Shown here piece after piece: positions 31,478-43,435 of a stretch of 64,000 nt of DNA. Made by a program: the position numbers and the translations under genes. Under the pieces are notes generated by a model. That model did no database searches and had not been told where the DNA came from. It worked only from the letters and a program-made list of their open reading frames with translations. Source of the stretch: Ilyonectria destructans (Eukaryota; Ascomycota; Sordariomycetes; Hypocreales; Nectriaceae); contig JAHEWK010000001.1 of the NCBI GenBank assembly GCA_020740775.1, positions 1,364,001 to 1,428,000 on the forward strand, read 5' to 3'. Positions within the stretch are counted from its first letter, which is position 1. Every line of letters begins with the position of its first letter.

Positions 31478-33757
31478 TCACGGCGTGTTCTTGAGAACCG
31501 AATCTATCTCCTTCTTGAACGTAGCGCGAATCACTCTGCGATCCAGCTTCTGCGTAGCAGTGACAAGGCCCTGCAGGTCGTTAGTAAATTATCACATGTA
31601 AATAGACACGAACCCCACTGGGAAACGTACACTTGGAGGTAACCACTCCTCATCAGTGATGACAACGCCAGCAACAATCTCCATTCCAGAAAGGCCGGCC
31701 CGCTTGCCAGTGGTCTGGAGATCTTGAAGTACAGCGGCGCGAACCTTGGTGTCGGAGTGCTTACTGTGCTCGTCCACGCCAAGGCCCTTGGCAATGCTGA
31801 CAAGGACCTTTTCGTTAGGCATGATGACGGCAATTGGCCGAGAATGCTCCGGGTCGGCGTGAATCATGACATTGGCGACAGTCTGGGCACCTCGATAGAC
31901 AGACTCGAGTTTCTCAAGGGCAATATACTCGCCACCCTGCATTTTAACGAGGTTCTTCGCACGGTCAATAATGCGGATATGGCCGTCAGCATCGAATTCG
32001 CCAATATCTCCAGTCTTGAACCACCCATCAGGAGTAAGAGCCTTATCCGTCTCCTCCTGGTTGTCATAGTACCCCTTCATAACCGCGGTACCCTTGATCC
32101 AGATCTCGCCCTGCGGCACCTCGGCGTCGGCAGAGTACCCTAGATCGGGGACAGAAACCAGCTTAAGCTCGATAGAAGCCGGGGTGGGGCCGATGGAATC
32201 CAGCGTGTACTCAAGGGGGCAGCCAAGAGCGCCGCTCGAACAGGTCTCGGTGAGACCATAGCCTCCCATCATAGGGGCGAGCACGAGGGATAGGAAGTTC
32301 TTAGTGCTATCAGCAATGCCACTGGCACCATTGATAGTAAACCGAAGTCGGCCGCCCGCCATCTCCCGAACTTTGCGAAATACTATGCCGTCGAATAACG
32401 TAGCTCCGGGGAGCCTGTTTCTGGCCATAAAGCCCTTGAAGCTAAGAGCGCTCCAGAAGAGGGTTCGGATGATCGGGCTAGACGTCTCTAGCTTGGCAAT
32501 AACGCCCTTCTTGACCGTCTCCCAGACCTGCGGAACACCGACCAAAACTGTAGGCCCCAGCTCTCGCATATCTCCAGCGCAGTTCTTGACTGATGTATCA
32601 GCTAGGGTTTTAGGATTACCATACCCTAGTGAGCCGCCGAAGAATAGAACCACATTTTCAAGGGCCATCTCCAGAATATGAGCAAGTGGTAGGTAGGCGA
32701 GCACTACCTCCTTATCGCTGACGCATTCACCGACGCAGCTATACATACCAGCAACTACACCAAACATGGGTTAGCAATCTCGTCCGTCCGTCGCGCAGTG
32801 GGAGATTATAGGACTCACCTCCTGCAATAAGCGCATCATGGGTAATACAAGCGCCTTTAGGTGTACCAGTAGAGCCAGAGGTGTACATGACGCAGTACAG
32901 ATCTGTAGGCTTGGCCGGCACAGGCTCAACCATATTTTCCTCGCCGAGCTTGCGCAGCTCCTCAAAGGTGACGACATTAAACTCCGGGTTGGCTGTCTTG
33001 AATTCCGCTATTTCGTCGCCCGTAGCAAAAATACAGCTGTCATTGATAATGACGGTCTTGATACTTGACTGCTTCAGAGGCTTGATCGCAGTCTTCAGTA
33101 GGTGAGGGTCGATGTACATGGCGTTAGACTGGGTCTGAACGAGGGTGTGTTCGAGCCCGCTCTCGCCAAGGGTATCGTAGGCTGTGACTATGGAAATGGA
33201 TTGAGAGGCGCAAGCGTGGGACATGGCGATCCAGTTCGCACTGAGAATTTCAATGAGCACGATTCCACTGGGCTCCAGCAGCAATTGTAGCTATCGCAGT
33301 GGGAGATGACATACCTCGTGGCGCCGAATAGATGCAGCTTATGTTCAGGAGTCAAGCCTAGCTTGCGCAGTCCAGAACCAACCTGGAGCACAAGGGTTTC
33401 GTACTCTTTGAAGGTGAGAAAAGAATATTCCGAGAGCTCGTAGAACCTCCACTCCTTCTCGACCTCTTTTACCTGGCCGTCGACGTTCTTCTGTATTTTT
33501 TTTATTTCCTTGTGGAGCTTGATGAGTTTGCGCGAGCCGACAGCGCGGTGATTGGGGTAGAGACGGGCGCTGCGACGGACGATGTCGTAAACAGTGTGGA
33601 TGTCATCGTGAGGGCGGTTAATGAGGCCATCCTTGGCTGAAGGATGGCGACGAGGGATAGTTTCACCAGGGACCTTTTCGTAGCCCGGAGAATCGATGGT
33701 GAAGGGCGGTTTGTGCACTTGGTGCATGGGCATGATGCCCGATCTGTAGTTGGCCAT
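31478..33757 (-). CDS. Long-chain acyl-CoA synthetase (FAA1-like), 693 aa, 4 exons
   Basis: The exons run 33757-33315, 33240-32819, 32754-31631 and 31570-31478 (2082 nt), with introns of 74, 64 and 60 nt. The ANL-superfamily AMP motif is LYCVMYTSGSTGTPKGA. Further family motifs are VLAYLPLAHILEMALEN, GASGIADSTKNFLSLVL, MMGGYGLTETCSSGA, DGWFKTGDIGEFDADGHIRI and IDRAKNLVKMQGGEYIALEK (fatty acyl-CoA synthetase signature and catalytic-loop region). The length and the QGEIWIKG segment fit yeast Faa1/Faa4-type enzymes, which activate C12-C18 fatty acids with ATP and CoA for lipid synthesis or beta-oxidation. There is no peroxisomal targeting signal; the C-terminus is LKNTP. Confidence 0.93.
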
Positions 33758-34765
33758 GGCGGGAGGTGGTTAAGGAATCTCCGAGTCAAGAGATCTGGGC
33801 GACGTGGCGGATCGCGTCGTCAAAAGATAAAGATAAAGTCCAAGTTACAAAATTAAAAAGAAGATGACATGTGAGAGACCAGGGAGATTGATTGCATGTG
33901 ATGATGGAGCCCATGTTCTGGCAATCGTGTCAGAGTGGAGAAGATAGGAGGAGCTTGGGCTTTGTCCCTCGGTGCCGCGCAATGAGCTGCTGTAAACCCG
34001 GCTTAAGCCTGGTACGAAAACTCGATTGAGAAACTCGGCCCCGAATGACGCACTGAGGGGCCTCCTCGTACGAGAAATTACATGGGGACGAGGGGTGACA
34101 GTCTTTGTTGTCGCAGCCTTTGGAGTATCAGACCACTCACAAGCCAATCGAAGCGCCCCTGGACGCCAAAGCAAAACATCCAACTCCGTCACGCGGCAGC
34201 TCCTTGTTGCCTATTATACGAATTTAAATACTAGAATCTTGAAATAGCTGCTAGTTCAGCTAGATTAAATGCCTACTCAAACATTGACAATTCGAAATTA
34301 GGCACGACGGTTAATTGGATCACATGTCCGAAGAATCCGAACCTCGGACCATCAGATTTTAGTGACGAGTTTGAGGCCCCATCACGATACGATACCCCTG
34401 CGCCACTAAGCTGTATCAGCTACCCTGCACCACCCTGGGAAAGGAAGACCGGATCAGATCGCCAAGTTCACGCTATGGATCGTCACTGTGGTTAAACTAT
34501 TTAGAAAAGGGTCCTTGTCGGGGGCTGTATGGAATATTTGACTGGGTTTAATGGAATGGGGGGATCTCTCATGTGCCGGGAATTTGATCAGGAACAACAT
34601 TTACGGCCATGAACTAATACGATAACATCAGCTACTTAAGTTCGCACATTGGACTAGGTGAAACGAGAAACTGGCAGTCAAGATCTGCTACAGGGCTCAA
34701 ATCTCCAAGTGACCAAGATTCAATAGATCATTATTCAATTCCAGTCACAACGCCTATTGTAACAT
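33758..34765. other. Intergenic
   Basis: Promoter region of the acyl-CoA synthetase gene and 3' flank of the Gfo/Idh/MocA gene. No coding frame is supported. Confidence 0.4.
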
Positions 34766-35980
34766 CTAGAGCGCTCTCATGATCATGTTGAAAATCTTGA
34801 AATCTTCCTCAGAATCCTCGATCGGAGTCTTGACAGGCTTGTTCAACGTCACCAAGTCGTACAGCTCCCTCATCTCCTGAGTGTAGGCATCCTCATACGT
34901 GGTTCGCACAGTAGTTTCCTTGTAAATCCCGTCGACATTCTCCGAAACGTGCACTGTAATCGGCAAGCCTTTGACGTATGGTGTGTCATACTGAATTCGA
35001 ACCGTCTTTTCGCTTCCGTAGACTTCGATATGCGCATCGAATCTAGGGACGTTGTCAATGCCAGATTCGTAGCTGACGTTGAAACCAGGATACTTGAAGA
35101 GGACGCTATGTACTTGTCAGCGGATGAACCATACCAAGAGGTGTTGCGACCTACTTCCAGAATGGCATTGTGACGCTTGCGCCGAAAACGCCCTCTGGCA
35201 TGCCCAAAACCTCTCGCATTGCAGAGAGATCGTGAGAGCCTAGGCCTCCAAGGAGCTGCCAGAAAATTCGGTTCCCTTCGGAAGTCTCCGCACCACACTC
35301 AGTGAGGCCGGTCCCAACACTCTCCGTGTTGCGGGCTTTCAAGTCATCGGAGTCTTCCTGTCGGAAATCCGAGAACTTCTTCGGGAAGGTGCCTGATTGA
35401 GAGACGAAAGCCGAATTGGGTCCAATGATGTCTGGATTTGTTAGCTTTGTTGCTGAAATTCGCTGTCTGTGAGCGTCGGGTTCCACTCACCTCTTACACG
35501 AGCGTATAGAATCTTGTCAATCCCTCCGATTTCCTTGATGGCGGTTTGGAAGGCTGCAGCGTATCTCCGCATGTATCCCACCATTACTTTTCCCTGCGAG
35601 GACTTCTCCGCTGCCTTGATCCTCTGCAGATCACGGACATTGAAAGCCGCCGGCTTTTCAATCAAGACGTGCTTGTTGCTTTGCAGGGCGAGAATAGCGT
35701 GATCGGCGTGGTATTCGGTGCTGTTGACGACGAATACCACGTCGACCTCGGGCGATGCGCAAAGCTCCTTGGGATCCCTCGTGGTCTTGGCAACGCCGCC
35801 GACAACCTTGCTCTTGGCGTGCTCCAGGGCATTATCTGACACGTCGCAGAGATAGGTGACTCGGAAAAGGTCTGATAGGAAGCCCAGGGTGGGGATGTGT
35901 ATAACTTGCGATACTTCTCCGCAGCCGATGACGCCAACCCCGAGAATGCGGTTTCCTGCAGACATGGTCTTGTGTTGCAT
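34766..35980 (-). CDS. Gfo/Idh/MocA-family NAD(P)-dependent oxidoreductase (368 aa, 3 exons)
   Basis: The exons run 35980-35491, 35431-35155 and 35105-34766 (1107 nt), with introns of 59 and 49 nt. The N-terminal Rossmann fold starts ILGVGVIGCGEVSQVIHIPT. NKHVLIEKPAAFNVRDLQRI holds the family EKP motif with its catalytic Lys. GKVMVGYMRRYAAAF follows, then a C-terminal alpha/beta domain with ARVRDIIGPNSAF and LGGLGSHDLSAMREVLG, which contains the GSHD form of the substrate-site motif. The enzyme should oxidise or reduce a sugar, inositol or diol with NAD(P). It is divergent from the Zn2Cys6 regulator at 36492, sharing 511 bp of promoter. An internal Met at 35965 is an alternative start. Confidence 0.9.
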
Positions 35981-36491
35981 GAAGTTGCGAATGAAGATTC
36001 GAGAAGAGTGGTAATTGTGAAGCAGAACTGAGTATTATCGCCTTTCTGTAGGATATGAGTGGCTCTAATAAAACATTAAGCCGGGTTTATATAAAACCAC
36101 TCCGCAAGCGTGTAACTCGTCTACGCCCGAGTCCGGCCAAGTTCAGATGCCATCCCCGCGTTAAGATTGCTCGGCTGGCCAACCGATGGAGCCGACGTGG
36201 CTTACGGTTAGTGCGAGTGTCTCTCTGTTCCCCGCTCGAGGACAATCGCCCACGTCAGTCAGTCGTGCCCCCACTTCTGCCGGAACTGGCGATGCTATTT
36301 GTCCATGGTGTTGGCACGTCTTCTCCACCTTGCTGCATAATATTGTCGCTGGTTGTTTCTTCGACGGCATCTTCGGTTGCTTGCCGTGCGGCTGTATCCC
36401 ATTCTCAAAGGCTGACTCCTCGCCGAGCTCGGTATCAAGCTACAGCAAGTATACGACTTTTGTTGAATCCGTCTCGCTCGGGTCTCATCCA
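35981..36491. promoter_or_regulatory. Divergent promoter between oxidoreductase and Zn2Cys6 regulator genes
   Basis: The two divergent starts are 511 bp apart. A plus-strand frame runs through most of it and joins the regulator frame in phase, so a longer regulator N-terminus (from 36186) cannot be excluded. The composition upstream of 36492 looks like leader sequence. Confidence 0.4.
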
Positions 36492-38836
36492 ATGGAAGAA
36501 CCCCCACAGCTGGATTCGGCCGACGAGGACCACGGCCGCAATCAGAGCGTGGAAGCCTCATTACCAGCCACGTCATCTCGCAAACGGCCTGCAGCTGATG
36601 ATGCTTCAGCCCGCCAGGTCCGAAAACGGGCCCCAATAGCCTGCCACACGTGTAAGAGCCGCAAGGTGAAGTGTTCCAACGACAGGCCGCAATGCGACGG
36701 CTGCGTGCGACTGGGCTGCGAATGCGTCTACCCTGAACAGAATTACCGGCCCCCGTGAGTATCCGCCTTGGTACAGACACGGCTCCCCGCTAACATAACA
36801 TGTCCCATCTCGAAAGGCCTGATCCAAATACTCCGCTGATTCTCCGCACCTTAAACGAGATATTGGAGAGACTCCCCCCTCGTGAAGAGAGACCTGCAGC
36901 CCCCCCTGCTGAAGCTAGAGCCCAGTTTCCCCACGGGGCACAACAACAGACATCCAGCTACCCCCCGGATGTGGCACTTACTCCTGACGCTAGTCAAGTG
37001 CAGTATCAGAGAAAACCTGCTACCGGGTGCGATGAGCCATCAGAGTATATGGCATTGGACTCTGTATTCCGGTGGCCTATTTTCGCCGATAGTTCTGCGG
37101 GCAAATGGTCCCGTCAGACTTTGTTCATTGCTGATCAGGAGCCTGGATACAATGATGCGCTGATGCGCACGCATGGCACAGCGAGACTACCGCCATTAAA
37201 TGACTTTGACGACATTGTGTATCTCATTCATCAATTTCTTAGACATGTGCACATCAAGAACCCGGTGTTAGACGGCAAGACCTTGCTCGGCGACACGAGG
37301 ATAGTCGCGGAAACGGGTCCTTTGTGGGATACAAGATCCTGCCTCGTGGTGAGTAAAGTCCAGTCCAAATCCATGACACTCCCAAATCCCTTTACTTAGT
37401 GAACCCGGCGACTGAAGGCAACTTTTGAGTCAATTCATCTGAGCAATTGCTTCAGTCGACTTATTCTGACCGCAGTGGTTATAGCTTCTCGCGGCTGCCC
37501 TAGGTGCCATAGCAACGCCATTCATCCCACGCACCGCAATGGAGAACACGCCGATTGGCTCATCATCCGATGATTTCGAAGCTCGACTCCGCGGAGAGAC
37601 GTACTACCATTCTGCCCGTCGTCGGTTTGGACTTCTCGATCGAAGCATCGCAGCCTGCCAATGCCATCTCCTGTCGGGAATCTACTTGATGTACACGATA
37701 CGCCCACTTCAAGCCTGGCAATCATTCGTCCAAGCATCAACAATCTACGTCGTCTATTTGAAAAGCCAAGGGAGGTTTAGCTCGGAGGGGAATCAGTGGA
37801 ACGACACCCAAAAGCCAACGCTCAGAAGTCTTGAGCAGAGACTCTACTGGAGTTGCCTGAAGTCTGAACAGTGCGTTCAAGTCTCCCAATCCAAAGAATG
37901 GATTTAACTAATTTCTGAATGCAGCGAAATTCTCAACGAAATTCCATTACCGTCCTCAGGCCTCTCTGCAATCAACTATCCACACATGTTCCCGTCCCCT
38001 CCCTCTGCAGACATGTTAAATGTCCCTCTCCCCAATGGTTTTGCTGCCTTCAGCAGTGGCACTTTGATGGCTGTCTCGCCTCAATCTACCTCAACAACAT
38101 CATCCGACTCGGTGGACCAAACACTGCTACATGAGCAATCTTGGTTCTACTACCTCACCGAAATATCTCTACTGCGACTTTCCCATAGAATCATCAAGTG
38201 CTTCTACACAGCAGAAAATTCGTCGTGGCTTCGGACAAATGTTCTGGATATGATCAATGCAGCTGAGGAATTTGAGAGCCAGCTTGAAGGATGGTGAGCT
38301 ACATGATGAAGACAACAGGTCATGACATATAAGCTAAACTAAATAGGAAGAGCTCGCTTCCAGTACTAATCCGGTTCTGGGACTCCAATCTCTCGCCCGA
38401 TAATTTTACCGAGCTGCATATGGCGACATGGGGCCGATATACAAGGCTGAAAAAGCTGCTGTACCGACCCTTTCTTTATCGATTTGTCCATCCACAAGAG
38501 AACGACACTGTATTGCGAGACGTCATACAGTCATACGCGGAAAAATGCGTTCACTCTTGCTTAGATCCGATTGTTACAGTCGGCCGCCTCCACCGTCACC
38601 GTGGTTCATGGTTTGGATGCCGCGAGAATGTGGTGGCGTCTTTGATCTTACTTTCGGCGAAGAAAGTTGGCCTGATAAAAAGCATGAATATGGAGATGCA
38701 GGCAGATTATTTTTTGCGATTGTATATCGATCACTTAAAGTATTGGGAGGATGAGAGTCCCGATGTCAAATTATCGCGCCAAATCATGGAGATGATGTGT
38801 GCAGAGTATGGCACATTGGATTCTAGTCTACACTAA
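36492..38836 (+). CDS. Zn2Cys6 transcription factor (679 aa, 5 exons)
   Basis: The model join(36492..36754, 36817..37348, 37485..37870, 37925..38293, 38347..38836) sums to 2040 nt. Introns are 62, 136, 54 and 53 nt with consistent phases. The binuclear zinc cluster is ACHTCKSRKVKCSNDRPQCD continuing GCVRLGCEC (CX2CX6CX6CX2CX6C), preceded by basic RKRP and VRKRAP segments. The middle holds a fungal_trans-like helical region (YYHSARRRFGLLDRSIAACQ, QASTIYVVYL, LYWSCLKSE). It probably regulates the flanking Gfo/Idh/MocA genes: it is divergent from one and convergent with the other, 29 bp away. That link is inferred from position only. Confidence 0.9.
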
Positions 38837-38865
38837 ATTCTGATACCAGAAAATTTAAAAACACC

Positions 38866-39998
38866 CTATTGCTTGTCTTGGGGATAGACCAAGCCATTTT
38901 GTGCTCGAATCTGATCCATCAGGCGCATCACTCTCAGCGACTCTGCGAGAGGCATTCTCTCGCTTTCCGTTCGTCCCGCGGCGATATCCTGTGCAACGGC
39001 ATCTGCCTCATAGATGAATCCAAAAGTGCCTTCGGCATGCTTGAAGCGGAAATCCTCCTCCTCTCCCTTGGCGTTCTTCACTCTGAATCCGGTAGGGCAA
39101 CTAGGCCCCAGCTCAGTATAGAGCGTAATTGACCCCTCCTTGCCTTCAATTCGCCCAAAGTCCAGCGGGCTGTCGGCAAGGACAGTCGCAATGCAGACGG
39201 CAGTCTGTGAATGGTTGTCGGGTGTCTTGTATTGCAGCGTAACGACATCGGCCTCATCAGCACCGTTGACGATATCCATTGACGACGTGACCTTCAGCTC
39301 AGGATGATCCTCGCCGAGTTGGCCCCGGCCCATGATCAAAGAAGAGTAGCTGATTGGGTAGACGCAAAGATCTAAGAGGGCACCACCACCGAGGGTGGGG
39401 TCCTTGAGGCGTGAGCTCTGAGGGAGGGCATCCCAGTTGCCTCCAAAGCCGATTTGGATGATGGAGCGCCATACACGACCAATGGCACCTGCCTGGATTT
39501 TCTTCTCCAGCTCAATGGCCAAGGGGAAGAATCTTGTCCAGACCGCTGCTACTTGTTAGTTATTTGGTTACAACAAACATCCCAGATATTCTCACCTTCC
39601 ATTAGGTAGACCCCCTTGGCCTTCGCGGCGGCGACAACTTCTTCAGCCTCTTTGCTGTTGATAGTAAAAGGCTTTTCACATAGTACGTGCTTTCCTGCCT
39701 TGATGGCATCCAGGCAGTTCTGTTTGTGGAGGCTGTGAGGGGTGGCGATGTAAATAATGTCGATATCAGGAGAGTCGTACACCTCCTGGTACGAAGCGTA
39801 GGCCTTGGGGCGTTGGCCATCGCCTTTCCAGTGCGCGTCGATGAACTTTTCAGCCTTCTCAACGCTGCTCGTAGTGCCGGCAGCCCCAAGGATGTGCTTC
39901 GCAGGACCACTCGCACGGGGAGCAAGGATATCGTCGACGAACATGCCGGCAATCCAGCCGGTGCCAACAACTCCCCATCGCAACTCAGAGCCTGCCAT
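38866..39998 (-). CDS. Gfo/Idh/MocA-family dehydrogenase, dihydrodiol/D-xylose dehydrogenase-like (361 aa, 2 exons)
   Basis: The exons run 39998-39596 and 39548-38866 (1086 nt), with a 47-nt intron. The start LRWGVVGTGWIAGMFVDDIL gives the Rossmann fold. IIYIATPHSLHKQNCLDAIK and GKHVLCEKPFTINSKEAEEV contain the EKP motif. WTRFFPLAIELEKKIQAGAI, then LGGGALLDLCVYPISYSSLI, give the conserved D-x-C/G-Y-x-I of the dimeric dihydrodiol/D-xylose 1-dehydrogenase branch. It probably oxidises a sugar or trans-diol with NADP. It is unlike the gene at 34766 in sequence, so the cluster is not a recent duplication. Confidence 0.9.
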
Positions 39999-41060
39999 GG
40001 TGAATATGGGCTGGAATTTGGATAAGTCGTTATTGAGGTCTTGAAAAGGAATGAAAGAATACGTATGTTTGGCAGGGTCACATAAATATCTCAATAGTCA
40101 CAGCTTCTACGGAGGCCGGAGCCTCGGATACTATATAATTGTCGCCTCTACAAGTGCCAAGACCCCTCATCAGGCGCTATTCTCCGTGTCGAAGCAAGCT
40201 CGCGTTATCTGGTGTGGGGAAGTTTAAACTTGACGGTAATTTCGGCGGTCCTTCCGAGCTTTCTGTTTTGTGAGACATGACGCGTCGTGGCTCAGCGGCT
40301 AGTCCTTATTTGGCGAGTGTTCTCATGCTGCTTTAAGAAACCAAAGTGAATCATTTCAACTCTGCTTACAATTTTATATCCACCATCACTCAAGCAGCCA
40401 TCACTCCAGCAACCACTTTTAAGACTTGATTCAACTTTATGAGAGGGGCAATTGATAATTATGAAGTCGATTGCATGCGGGGCTTCCTCTTTTGCTGTAA
40501 TAAGCTCAAATAGCGTGTTGGGTCCGGTTTCAAGCTCCCGACGCGCACGATAGACCTCAACTTTCATCGGTGGCCATCAATTCGATTAAGAACTGATGTC
40601 TGGTAAAAGGGAGGATAGCTCATGATCCTGACCTCAAGCTCATTTCATGTAGCCGCCGCCTAAGAATTCAGGCTGTATGTATGTGTGGGTGCAGTGTCGT
40701 GTCGTGGAAAGGGTTATCATTCAGCGAGAGGAAATCCAGCAGGACAACAGAATATGGATCAATAACATGCTAACCGTTAACGCCGTCCTTAGGTTCCATC
40801 AAGCTGGTATAACTACCAGGTCCAAAGGCAGCCTAAGACATCTACCTGACCACTTCCCTCTTAAATCCCTTGACGTCTCCCTCTATGAGCTGCTTGCAAG
40901 TGTTTAGGACGGTTCAGACGGCCCGGGCTCCTTTGCCGCAGGCGCCCGTACATTCATTGGTTCATTTGATACGGCCCCAGTCGTCTTTTTTGTCTTATTT
41001 TGAGCATTAGAACCTAGAGCTATTGTGCCTAGTTGTTAGAAAGACTGGTTTCGGTTGGAA
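39999..41060. other. Intergenic with decayed transposon sequence
   Basis: Promoter of the dehydrogenase at 38866-39998 and the decayed rest of the Tc1/mariner relic. A minus-strand frame at 40292-40567 has no recognised domain. Confidence 0.4.
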
Positions 41061-41399
41061 CTATTTCCGCTTACCCATTTCACGTAGGATTATTTGGAGG
41101 GTCCGCTTTTTGCAGACGTTACCAATTAAATCTAATAGCTCTCTATGCTTGATATTTGGATTCGTTTGCTTGACGGCATTGATCAAATCGCGGGTCTCGT
41201 CCGTAACCGCTCGCGGCCGCCCTGACCGTGGATTGGTTTGGTTGTCAACGCGGTGTGCCTCACGGCGGAGGGTTGATTTGATCGTGCCGAGCGGGATTTC
41301 CGGATGCGCCTTTTTAATCTTCGCGTGCGAAAAGCCCTGTGTTCGAAGCTCGCAGATCCGAGACCGTAACTGGGGCGTTAATTCGTGGCCACGCGGCAT
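41061..41399 (-). pseudogene. Tc1/mariner-family transposase relic (N-terminal HTH region)
   Basis: From the ATG at 41399 (MPRGHELTPQLRSRICELRT) the sequence reads as the paired helix-turn-helix DNA-binding half of a fungal Tc1-like transposase. It continues with IPLGTIKSTLRREAHRVDN and RSGRPRAVTDETRDLINAVK. The frame ends at REMGKRK followed by TAG at 41061, where relatives have Trp (TGG). Remnants of the next segment follow and then the homology fades. No DDE catalytic domain remains. Terminal repeats were not identified. Confidence 0.8.
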
Positions 41400-41877
41400 T
41401 GTTGCGGTTGTGTTGATGATGTAAGGTCGAAAACAAGGGGCCAAAAGCAGCATCAAGTGGTCCAAATGGGCCTAGCCGGAATGGCTATACATTACTCCGG
41501 ATCCAAACCTTTTGCATCCTATTGGGTTTGCCCTCGCCGCTTTTAATTCTAGAGCGGGTCCATGGTGCTGCAACGAATCGTGCCTGGTGTTTAATCCCGG
41601 CATCCTCGCCGAATTGCCGATGCGTCCCTATGGGATTACCAACCAGCACCTCCTCTTTGCCTATCCTTCCATGTTATCATGCTCCGGAATGAGGTTGACC
41701 GGAGTATCCTAGGTAGAATAGACCGTACTGATAAGCAATTATGGGGATAGTGGCATGTTTAGTTCCTTGGCTTTTCCCAACAGACGTACCGCTCCCATTA
41801 ATAGACCTCTGTCCTCCCAGCTCTCAGCGTGAGCTTAGAAACTCATATCCCTCAATATCCTAAGCATCAGCACAACC
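41400..41877. other. Intergenic
   Basis: Holds the upstream part of the transposon relic and the promoter of the next oxidoreductase gene. An 8-bp inverted pair (tactccgg near 41494, ccggagta near 41699) is too short to be meaningful. Confidence 0.35.
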
Positions 41878-43131
41878 ATGTCATCGAAAGTTTACAACGC
41901 CGGTATTATCGGCTATGGCACGTCAGCCAATGTGTTCCATATTCCGTTCCTCACGGCCTCTCCATCTTTTAGCGTGCATTCCATCGTGCAACGCTCTGGT
42001 GATTCCGCAAAGGAGGCACACCCAGAGTGCATCATCTATAGATCTACGGATGAATTATTTGATGACAAGGACGTTGATCTTGTGATACTTTGCACTCCAG
42101 TCGAAACTCATTTTGAGCTGGCCAAGAAAGCTCTGAATGCTGGCAAGCATGGTGAGAAATCCCGGTAAATAAATGCAGAGAAAGTTATTAACGCTGGGAA
42201 TCGACAGTGGTTGTGGAGAAGCCATTCTGTCCCACTAGTGAGGAGTGTGACCAACTGATTCAGCTGGCTAAATCCCAAGGAAAACTTATCATTCCCTTCC
42301 AAAATCGCCGATGGGACGTTGAGTTTTTGACACTGCAAAAGGTCATTGCTGAGGGGCATCTTGGTCGAATTGTGGAGTTTTCATCGCACTACGACTTGTA
42401 CTTGAAAGATCTACCCGGGTTTTGGCCCAAGATGGTCTCACAGCCTGGAGGAAGCCTCCTTCACGGGCTTGGGACTCACATCATTGATCAAACGCTAGTT
42501 CTTTTCGGGTTGCCTTCCAAGGTCACCACTGTCTTGCAATCACAGCATACAGCTGGCGTCAATGACGCTTTTACAGTCTTGCTCCAGTATCCAAACGGAA
42601 TACTGGTCACACTCAAGTCAAGCTTGTTGAGTGCAGAAACAGAGCAGTTGCGATTCTGGATTCGCGGAGAGAAGGGAAGTTACAGAAAGGTATTGCGCAT
42701 CTCTTGCGGTCCCGGTCCTTTACAGAGCTGACACGATTCCGACTAGTGTCACATCGATCCCCAAGAACCCCAAATTAATGAGGGGATGAAGTTGGATAAC
42801 CCGGAATTTGGGAAGGAAGACGAGAGCAAATTCGGTTAGTTTCTCTCCCCGTCCCCATCAAGTGGTGTGTGCTAAGAACAGCGAAGGTATTTTGACTGTG
42901 AGCGCGGAGAACGCAGACGCAACCCAGAACCGCTTCGAGAGTGGGAAGCTCAACAAATCTGTCTGCCCAAACGTTGCCCCGCAGACATACGTGAAGTTCT
43001 ATGACCTTCTTGGAGCCGCTCTTGATGGTAAAGGTGAAGTACCGGTGAGGCCAGAGGACAGCCGAGATGGAATCAGACTTGTTGAGCTGGCGACAGCCAG
43101 CTTTGAGCAAGGCGCCACACTTGCCGTTTAG
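41878..43131 (+). CDS. Gfo/Idh/MocA-family oxidoreductase (YdgJ-like), possible frameshift in last third
   Basis: Exons 41878..42151, 42208..42689 and 42747..42834 splice cleanly (56- and 57-nt introns). They read NAGIIGYGTSANVFHIPFLT, VDLVILCTPVETHFELAKKA, VVVEKPFCPTSEECDQLIQL (EKP motif), IIPFQNRRWDVEFLTLQKVI and GGSLLHGLGTHIIDQTLVLF (HLGTH-type motif), like YdgJ/YhhX-type members. The last exon's coding frame (EGILTVSAENADATQNRF to the TAG at 43131) is clearly homologous. However, the expected intron 42835-42881 joins it one base out of phase and would stop after five codons. The only in-phase acceptor gives a 28-nt intron, too short. A frameshift, a sequence error or unusual splicing is needed. 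Confidence 0.8.
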
Positions 43132-43435
43132 AGCTATCAGACTGTTGTGTAATAAGCACAACGATTCACAAGCCTACCATATCGGAGAATCAGACTACCC
43201 TGCCGAGGGAGCATTTGAAGAACCAATGGACAAGAGTGCGCTGAATTGACGGCGGGCGGTCCTCGACGTCTCCGAAATGATGAACCAGAGACGACTTTAG
43301 TCCAATTTGTTTATCTGCAAGACTACGATAGCTTATGCGGTCTTATCTTGACATCTCACTGCATTTCGTTTATTGCCAAATTGATATAGTACCATTAAGC
43401 TTAAAATAAGGACGACATGATCCAGCCTGATTATT
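43132..43435. other. Intergenic, 3' flanks
   Basis: Convergent 3' flanks of the oxidoreductase and the iron permease. Nothing else is seen. Confidence 0.4.

Noticed and set aside
35981..36491. Longer N-terminus for the Zn2Cys6 regulator from 36186
   Set aside because: The frame is open, but the sequence looks like leader DNA and the ATG at 36492 starts just before a typical acidic/basic lead-in to the zinc cluster. Kept only as a possibility.
40275..40315. tRNA-like start (gtggctcagcggctagtcc)
   Set aside because: The following sequence does not form the D, anticodon or T arms and lacks a GGTTCRA-type box at the right distance.
41494..41706. Small inverted repeat (tactccgg / ccggagta) as a MITE end
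   Set aside because: Eight bases are expected by chance and no extension or target duplication is visible.
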